The translations under genes were made by a program, and so were the position numbers. A DNA stretch of 64,000 nucleotides from Kutzneria buriramensis (GTDB taxonomy: Bacteria; Actinomycetota; Actinomycetes; Mycobacteriales; Pseudonocardiaceae). The stretch spans positions 372,001 through 436,000 of the forward strand of contig NZ_QUNO01000008.1 of assembly GCF_003387475.1 (NCBI RefSeq), in the 5' to 3' direction. Each line of letters opens with the position of its first letter. Position 1 is the stretch's first letter. Under the pieces are notes generated by a model that made no database searches, was not told the DNA's origin, and was given only the letters and a program-made list of their open reading frames with translations. This document shows, piece by piece, positions 33,504-39,246 of the stretch.

Positions 33504-35000
33504 TCAGCTCGCGGGTGGCGCCGGCGGCGCCGCGCACTCCGCGTCCGAACCGCCGGCGGTCTTCCGCGGCGGCAACGTTCCGGTGCCGAGGTAGTTGCCC
33601 AGCACGGTGTTCACACATGTGTCCGCGGTCGGTGTGACACCGTGCGTGATGCCGCCGTTCACGGTCAGCAGCGCCGAACGCGGGTAGCGCTGGCGAAGGG
33701 CCGCGCTACCGGACGGCGGGGCGACGCCGTCAAGGCTGTTCTGGAGCAACAAGACGCTGCCCACGGCGTAACCGAGCACCGGCACCGGGTTGCCCGCCTT
33801 GGCGTGCCAGACGCGGCACGGCGAGAGGAACCACATGTTGCCCCAGGCCATGTCCGGCGCCTGCGTGGCGCTGGCCGCCGCGTCGGACTTCCACTGCGCG
33901 AAGGACGACGGCCACGGCGCGTCCGTGCAGAGCTCGGCCATCTGCGCCGCGTAGATGTTGTCGCTGCCGCCGCGCTGGTAGAACTGCTGGAACAGTCCGA
34001 TCAGCGTCGAGGGATCGCCGGTGTGCACGTAGGCGGAGAGCAGCCCGCCGAGCGTCGGCCAGAACGCCTGGAAGTACGGCGCCAGCGTGAAGATGTCGGT
34101 GAACTCGTCCGGCCCGATCAGGCCGTCGGCCGGGGCCGCGGTGATTTTGGCCAGCTGGTCGTTCCAGACCTGCTGGATCGCCGCCCGGGTCGTGCCCAGG
34201 TGGAAGGCGGCGTCGTTGGCCGCCACCCAGTCGAACCAGAGCTGGAAGTTCCGCTCCAGGTTGGCGTTCTGGTCCAGCGACGCCGCCCGGTACCAGACCT
34301 CGTCCGGGTTGATCGGGCTGTCCAGCACCATCCGCCGCACGGCCAGCGGGTGCAGCGTGGCGTACACCTCGGCGACGTAGGTGCCGTACGACTGGGCGTA
34401 CATGCCGACCTGGAGGCCGCCCAGCGCGAGCCGCACGTCGTCCAGGTCGGCGGCGACGTCGGTGGTCTTCATGTGCTGCAACAGATCCGGCTGCGCCTGC
34501 TGGCAGGCGTCCGCGTAGTTCTGGACCCGGTTCAGCCGGCCGACCTCGTTGGCCGGTGCGGTCGGCGCGTAGCCGGGCCGGTTGAACGCCTCGTAGCCCG
34601 GCACGCACGACAGCGCCGGCACGCTCGGCGCCACGCCGCGGCGGGCGATGCCGATCCAGTCGTAGCTGCCGCCGCCGGGCACCTGCTGCCCCAGCAGCGA
34701 GGACTCGTAGCCGGCCCCGGACAGCGGGTCCGGCGCGGTCAGCATCATGCCCTGGTACGGGTCGGAAGCGTTGTGCGCCACCTTCGACAGCGCGAGGGTG
34801 ACCTTCGCGCCGCCGGGATTCGCGTGGTCGAGCGGAACCTGGAGCGTGGCGCACTGCGCGCCGGCGTTGGCCAGCGTGGTGTCCGAACAGGCGCCCCACG
34901 CGAGGGCGTCATGGGGAACCGGCGTGGCGGCGGCGGTCGCACCGCCCATCGTGATCACGGCCGACGCGACGATCGCGGCGGCGGACAGCGCACGTCTCAA
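33504..35000 (-). CDS. Secreted tripeptidyl-aminopeptidase-like alpha/beta-hydrolase
   Basis: A 498-residue exported serine peptidase of the Tap/SlpD type (S33). The signal peptide starts MRRALSAAAIVASAVITMGG and cleaves near ATAAATP. The nucleophile is Ser204 in YAQSYGTYVAEVY; the C-terminal TAP domain supplies Asp (QNSLDGVAP) and His (GITHGVT). The usual D-x-x-T-P motif at the Asp is altered to L-D-G-V-A-P. The TTG start at 35000 is preceded by GAGAGGGG. It would release N-terminal tripeptides from proteins outside the cell. It stands alone, ending in the intrinsic terminator at 33455. Confidence 0.88.
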   Translation of the reverse strand: MRRALSAAAIVASAVITMGGATAAATPVPHDALAWGACSDTTLANAGAQCATLQVPLDHANPGGAKVTLALSKVAHNASDPYQGMMLTAPDPLSGAGYESSLLGQQVPGGGSYDWIGIARRGVAPSVPALSCVPGYEAFNRPGYAPTAPANEVGRLNRVQNYADACQQAQPDLLQHMKTTDVAADLDDVRLALGGLQVGMYAQSYGTYVAEVYATLHPLAVRRMVLDSPINPDEVWYRAASLDQNANLERNFQLWFDWVAANDAAFHLGTTRAAIQQVWNDQLAKITAAPADGLIGPDEFTDIFTLAPYFQAFWPTLGGLLSAYVHTGDPSTLIGLFQQFYQRGGSDNIYAAQMAELCTDAPWPSSFAQWKSDAAASATQAPDMAWGNMWFLSPCRVWHAKAGNPVPVLGYAVGSVLLLQNSLDGVAPPSGSAALRQRYPRSALLTVNGGITHGVTPTADTCVNTVLGNYLGTGTLPPRKTAGGSDAECAAPPAPPAS

Positions 35001-35188
35001 CTCGAATTGCCCCTCTCACGGTGGATTCTCGTTGATCACCGTAAGCAGCCGGGGCGGAATGTGAGCGTTATCAGGTCGGGTTCAGGACGCGTATCGTTCC
35101 CCAACGGTCAGCCGGGAATACCGGCGGCCGTGAACACGTGCCCGACCGTGCCGTCGACTGCCGGCCGTGGCGGCGGCCGGCAGCGGCG

Positions 35189-35518
35189 TCACTTCGCTTC
35201 GATGCGGGCGCTGGCCTTGAGGTTGCCGGAACAGGTGGCGCTGTCGGTGCCGTCGCCTGTGTGGTAGTCGCGGGTGATCGTGTAGACGGTTCGCGGCCAC
35301 TGGATGTTGCTGGTGTCCAGGCAGTCCACGACGAGCCGCCAGGTGTAGTGCGAGCCGCTGTAGCAGGTCACGGAGGCGCTGCTGCCGTTGCTGCCCAGGT
35401 TGCACGGCAGCGATGCGGCCTGCGCCGTCGCGCCGCCGACCGCGATCAGGCCGGCCGCCGACACGGCACAGGCGACGCTGGCCAACAGGGATCTGGCCAC
35501 GAGGGTTCTGAAAGTCAT
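35189..35518 (-). CDS. Small secreted four-cysteine protein, function unknown
   Basis: A 109-residue exported protein. Signal peptide: TFRTLVARSLLASVACAV, cleavage near ATAQAAS. The mature part of about 75 residues has four Cys (SLPCN, VTCYS, VDCLD, ATCSG), likely two disulfides, and is rich in Tyr, Ser and Thr. I do not recognise a family. A DasR-like palindrome lies only 31 bases upstream of ATG 35518, in promoter position, so it may be a small chitin- or wall-associated protein under amino-sugar control. No strong ribosome site is visible. Confidence 0.7.
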   Translation of the reverse strand: MTFRTLVARSLLASVACAVSAAGLIAVGGATAQAASLPCNLGSNGSSASVTCYSGSHYTWRLVVDCLDTSNIQWPRTVYTITRDYHTGDGTDSATCSGNLKASARIEAK

Positions 35519-35548
35519 GGCGGCGATCTTGGCGCATCCGGTGCGGCA

Positions 35549-35560
35549 AGGTCTAGACCA
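35549..35560. promoter_or_regulatory. DasR-like element (GGTCTAGACC core)
   Basis: AGGTCTAGACCA contains a perfect 10-bp palindromic core and matches 11 of 12 positions of the box at 33428. It lies in the gap between the small secreted protein (-, 31 bases away) and the ECF sigma gene (+, 83 bases away); position favours control of the former. Confidence 0.68.
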
Positions 35561-35642
35561 TTGGGACACTTTTCCGCTCCGCTGCAACCCGGCCGGCGGC
35601 CATGGGCGTGTTCACTGGCAGAGCCGACGACACGGAGGGGAA

Positions 35643-36152
35643 ATGGCCGATCGCGACATCGCGTTCGCGCAGTTCGTCACGGCCAAGGCCGACAGCCTGC
35701 AACGCACCGCGTACCTGCTGTGCGGCGACTGGCACCGTGCCGAGGACCTGACGCAGGTGACGTTCACCAAGCTCTACCGGTCCTGGCCGCGGCTGACCGA
35801 TCGGGACGCGCTCGACGGCTACGCGCGCAAGGTGCTGGTCCGCGCGTTCCTGTCCGAGCGGCGACTGGGCTGGTTCCGACGCGAGCACGTGACGGCGGAA
35901 CACGCCGAGTCGCCTGAACGGGGCTGGTCGCCGCCGGAGGACCGGATGGTGCTGCTGGCCGCGCTGGCCAAGGTGCCGCCGGGGCAACGGGCGGTGCTCG
36001 TGCTGCGCTACTGGGAGGACATGTCGATCGAGGACACGGCCCGGGCGCTGGAGTGCTCGGAGGGCACGGTCAAGAGCCAGGCCGCGCGCGGGCTGCAGGC
36101 CCTGCGCGCACTGCTGGGGGAAGCGCCGCTGAGCCGAAGGAGGGGAGCGTGA
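35643..36152 (+). CDS. SigE-family ECF RNA polymerase sigma factor
   Basis: A 169-residue extracytoplasmic-function sigma factor. Region 2 includes RTAYLLCGDWHRAEDLTQVT and FTKLYRSWPRL; region 4 includes PPGQRAVLVLRYWEDMSIED and SEGTVKSQAARGLQALR. This is the actinobacterial SigE/sigma-70-like subfamily. ATG 35643 follows GGAGGGGAA. The stop overlaps the GTG of the next gene, which encodes a membrane protein likely to act as its partner. Confidence 0.92.
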   Translation: MADRDIAFAQFVTAKADSLQRTAYLLCGDWHRAEDLTQVTFTKLYRSWPRLTDRDALDGYARKVLVRAFLSERRLGWFRREHVTAEHAESPERGWSPPEDRMVLLAALAKVPPGQRAVLVLRYWEDMSIEDTARALECSEGTVKSQAARGLQALRALLGEAPLSRRRGA

Positions 36153-36955
36153 ACGAGCAGGAGCTGCGGGGTGCGCTGCGGGACGCGATGGCCGAGGTCG
36201 TGCCGCCGCGTCCGGTGACCGCGAACTCGGCGTTGACCAGGGCGCACCGGGCGCAACGCCGTCGCCGCGCGAACCTGGCCGGCATCGGCGTGGGTGCGGT
36301 GGTCGTCGCGCTGGTGGCGGGAGCGGTCACACTGAACTCGCACCCATGGGAGGGGACGGCCGAGCCGAGCCCGCCTTCGAACACTCACACCTCCGCGCCG
36401 CCGCTGACCGGCGGGGAGTCCGACAACGCGCCGGTGGGCAGCCCGGAGTACGCCCGAGGCAAGAATCTGCTGGCCGCTGTCCCGGCTGCGCTGCCGTCGG
36501 GCCTAGTGCCGGCGAGCGGTCAGCAGTTGACGGGGGCCAAGTTCGACCCGCGCCGGCACGAGGAGATCCAGGCGGGGCCGTCCAAGCAGTGGATCTACCG
36601 GGCCCGTGAGCCGGTGGCGCGCCCGGGGCAGCCCGGCGTCGGCGAGGTGGACGTCCAGGTGTTCGGCCCGGGCAACGGGCTGCCGATTGACGTCTGTGCG
36701 GCCGCGCAGAACCTGACCCACGGCGCGGCCTGCACGCTCAAGCAGGTCGGCGGAAAGTCGGTCGCGCTTGTCTCGCATCCCGACGACACCCGCCTCGGCG
36801 CCGCCGCGGTGTACCGGTACGCCGACGGCACGGTGGTGGGTGTGGTGCACAGTTCGAGCGTCTACGGGGCCGGCCTGCCGGGGTTGGCGCAGCCGCCGCT
36901 GACCGACGACCAGCTGGCGAACCTTGCGCTGTCGCCGGGTTTCAAGGTGGTCTGA
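36149..36955 (+). CDS. Membrane protein with extracytoplasmic domain, probable sigma-factor partner
   Basis: A 268-residue protein with a short cytoplasmic N-terminus (NEQELRGALRDAMAEVVPPR), a basic RRRRAN stretch, one membrane segment near residues 43-62 and a long extracytoplasmic domain. It lacks the zinc-binding HxxxCxxC motif of classical anti-sigma factors. The gene overlaps the ECF sigma gene by GTGA. This arrangement is common in actinomycetes, where the product is thought to hold or modulate the sigma factor. The outer domain (YRAREPVARPGQPGVGEVDV; VYRYADGTVVGVVHSS) is unrecognised. Confidence 0.75.
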   Translation: MNEQELRGALRDAMAEVVPPRPVTANSALTRAHRAQRRRRANLAGIGVGAVVVALVAGAVTLNSHPWEGTAEPSPPSNTHTSAPPLTGGESDNAPVGSPEYARGKNLLAAVPAALPSGLVPASGQQLTGAKFDPRRHEEIQAGPSKQWIYRAREPVARPGQPGVGEVDVQVFGPGNGLPIDVCAAAQNLTHGAACTLKQVGGKSVALVSHPDDTRLGAAAVYRYADGTVVGVVHSSSVYGAGLPGLAQPPLTDDQLANLALSPGFKVV

Positions 36956-37027
36956 CGATATTGACGGGCGTCGCCCGCCCCCGTGTGCCAACCTGATCAA
37001 CGGCACCGGACGAGAGGGGTGGGCGAC

Positions 37028-37576
37028 ATGGAGAAGATCCCGACGATCTTCGAGCGGGACGGCCGCTTCCACGTCGTCGACCGCCCGCGCGCCGACTGCG
37101 GGTGGGTGTTCGACGGCGTGGGCGCGGCGACGGAGAAGCTGGACGGCACCAACGTCCGGCTGACCGTGCGGTGCGGCACGCTCGTCCGGGTCGAGAAGCG
37201 ACGCAATCCCAGCCGGGAGCAGAAGCAGCGCGGCATCGTCGACGGCTGGTACGTCGACGCCGGCGCCGAGGACAAGTGGATCACGGCCGCGGCCGACGGC
37301 ACCGACGTGTCGGCGTGGCCGGACGGCGAGCACTCGTGCGAGGCGATCGGGCCGCGCGTGCAGGGCAATCCGCTCGGGCTGGCGGCGCATGTCTGCGTGC
37401 CGTTCAACCTGAGCGTGCCGGTGTACGCCGACGTGCCACGGGACTTCGCCGGGCTGCGGGCGTTTCTGGCCACTGTGGACAGTGCGTACGCGCCGGGCCG
37501 TCCGCCCGAGGGCATCGTGTTCCACCACCCGGACGGCCGGCGGGCGAAGATCAAGCGCAAGGACTTCGGGCCATGA
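37028..37576 (+). CDS. Small RNA-ligase-like nucleotidyltransferase (KxDG family)
   Basis: A 182-residue protein of the covalent nucleotidyltransferase (DNA/RNA ligase) fold. Motif I is ATEKLDGTNVRL, with Lys37 the expected adenylation site. Motif IV is in EGIVFHHPDG and motif V in KIKRKDFG at the very C-terminus, so it is a minimal ligase core without accessory domains. It resembles uncharacterised actinobacterial RNA ligases. The ATG follows GAGAGGGGTGGG. Its stop overlaps the start of a second ligase gene (ATGA), and the third gene is an RNA-end-processing protein, so a role in RNA repair is strongly suggested. Nothing is proven about the substrate. Confidence 0.83.
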   Translation: MEKIPTIFERDGRFHVVDRPRADCGWVFDGVGAATEKLDGTNVRLTVRCGTLVRVEKRRNPSREQKQRGIVDGWYVDAGAEDKWITAAADGTDVSAWPDGEHSCEAIGPRVQGNPLGLAAHVCVPFNLSVPVYADVPRDFAGLRAFLATVDSAYAPGRPPEGIVFHHPDGRRAKIKRKDFGP

Positions 37577-39246
37577 GAGTCCACTATCCGCGCACGCCGC
37601 ACCTGCCGTGGTCGCCGGGCGCGACGGCCGACGACGTCCGTACCACCGACCTGTCGGGGCTGGCGGGCCGCGAGGTCGTCGTGACGGAGAAGCTGGACGG
37701 CGAGAACACCACGCTGTACCGCGACGGGTTGCACGCCCGGTCCCTGGACTCGGCGCACCACCCGTCGCGGGCGTGGGTGAAGTCGTTGCACGGCAACGTG
37801 TCAAGCGAGATCCCGGCCGGTTGGCGGGTGTGCGGCGAGAACATGTACGCCCGCCACTCGCTGGCCTACGACGACCTGGACAGCTGGTTCTACGCCTTCT
37901 CCGTGTGGGCGGAGGACCGCTGCCTGTCGTGGGACGCCACCGTGCGGTTCGCGTCGCGGCTGGGCATGCCGGTGCCGAAGGTCTTGTGGCGCGGGATTTT
38001 CGACGAACGGGTGCTGCGGCGGATCAAGCTCGACCCGACCCGGCGGGAGGGTTACGTCGTTCGCGTCGCCGAGGGGTTCGCAGCGGCGGACTTCCGGCAC
38101 AGTGTGGCGAAGTGGGTGCGCACCGGGCACGTGCAGACCGATCAGCACTGGATGCTCGGCCCGGTGACGGCCAACGGCCGCGGCCCCCAGGCGGCGCTGT
38201 GGGACGTGCGCGCCGGCATGGAGCCGGACGTGGCGGGTCTGCTTGCCGCAGTGGGGTTCCCGGAGGGCGGGGACCTCGGCGACATCGCCGGTCGGCTGGA
38301 TTTGTTGGGGCGCAGGGGAGACGCCCGGCTGGCCGGCGTGCTGGCGATGCTGCTGCGCTGGCACCCGCGTCGCCGCGTTGCCGCGGACCTCGTTGCGCCG
38401 CTGGGCATGCGGTTGACCCGGCAGGTCGCCGACCTCATCGGTCTGTACGGGCGGCTGCTGGCCCCGTTCCCGGACGACGAGCGCCGGACCGGGCTCACCC
38501 GGCTGGCGCTGGCGGCCGATCTCGGTGTATTGCACGCGGTCGCGGCGGCTGCTCAGCCCGGCAACCAGGAGGTCGACTGGTCGGCGCTGCATGCCGAGGA
38601 GGCCGGGCTGTTCGGCGAGCAGCCGTTCGATCCGCTGAAGTCGGCGCTGCGCATGCAGGGCCTCGACGAGAACGTGGCGGACAGGTGCTGGGCCGAGGCG
38701 CGGTGCCGGATCTCCACGGCGGCGGAGGCGATTCCGCTGACCTGGCGCTGGCGCTCCGGCGACTTTCCCCGCCTGATAGCCATGATCGGGCCGTCCGGCA
38801 GCGGCAAGAGCCACTTCGCGGACTCGCTCAAGGTGGACGAGGTCGTGTCGCTGGACGCCCTGCGCGAGGCGCGCGGCTCCCGCGAGGACCAGAGCGACAA
38901 CAACGCCATCTTCCACATCGCCGCCCGACAGCTGGAGCGGGCGCTGACCGGCCGGCGCACGGTGGTGTGGGACGCGACGTCGTTGAACCGGCGGCAGCGA
39001 GGCATGATCCAGTCGGTGGCGGCCAAACGGAACGCGTTGCACACCAACGCGGTGCTGCTGGTGCCGGAGGAGGAGTTGTTCCGGCGCAACGGGGCTCGCA
39101 CGCACGCGGTTCCGCCGGAGGTGCTTTCCGCTCAGCTGGAACGGTTCTCGCCGCCGTACCCCGGCGAGGCGCACCGGACCTGGTACGTCGGCCCCTCCGG
39201 TAGGGTCGAAGATGTCGCCGGGGCAGTCGGCCGCGAGGAGGGATGA
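37573..39246 (+). CDS. RNA ligase fused to P-loop polynucleotide-kinase-like domain
   Basis: A 557-residue two-enzyme protein. Residues 1-220 form an Rnl2-like ligase: motif I VVTEKLDGENTTLY (Lys40), REGYVVR near 158-164 as motif IV and SVAKWVR near 177-183 as motif V. A helical middle region (220-395) separates it from a P-loop kinase domain starting LIAMIGPSGSGKSHF (Walker A 406-413) and continuing to VVWDATSLNRRQRG; this resembles the 5'-kinase part of T4 Pnkp-like enzymes. Ligase plus kinase in one chain is the classical make-up of RNA end-healing and sealing enzymes. It overlaps both neighbours by ATGA, so the three products should be made together. Confidence 0.88.
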   Translation: MRVHYPRTPHLPWSPGATADDVRTTDLSGLAGREVVVTEKLDGENTTLYRDGLHARSLDSAHHPSRAWVKSLHGNVSSEIPAGWRVCGENMYARHSLAYDDLDSWFYAFSVWAEDRCLSWDATVRFASRLGMPVPKVLWRGIFDERVLRRIKLDPTRREGYVVRVAEGFAAADFRHSVAKWVRTGHVQTDQHWMLGPVTANGRGPQAALWDVRAGMEPDVAGLLAAVGFPEGGDLGDIAGRLDLLGRRGDARLAGVLAMLLRWHPRRRVAADLVAPLGMRLTRQVADLIGLYGRLLAPFPDDERRTGLTRLALAADLGVLHAVAAAAQPGNQEVDWSALHAEEAGLFGEQPFDPLKSALRMQGLDENVADRCWAEARCRISTAAEAIPLTWRWRSGDFPRLIAMIGPSGSGKSHFADSLKVDEVVSLDALREARGSREDQSDNNAIFHIAARQLERALTGRRTVVWDATSLNRRQRGMIQSVAAKRNALHTNAVLLVPEEELFRRNGARTHAVPPEVLSAQLERFSPPYPGEAHRTWYVGPSGRVEDVAGAVGREEG

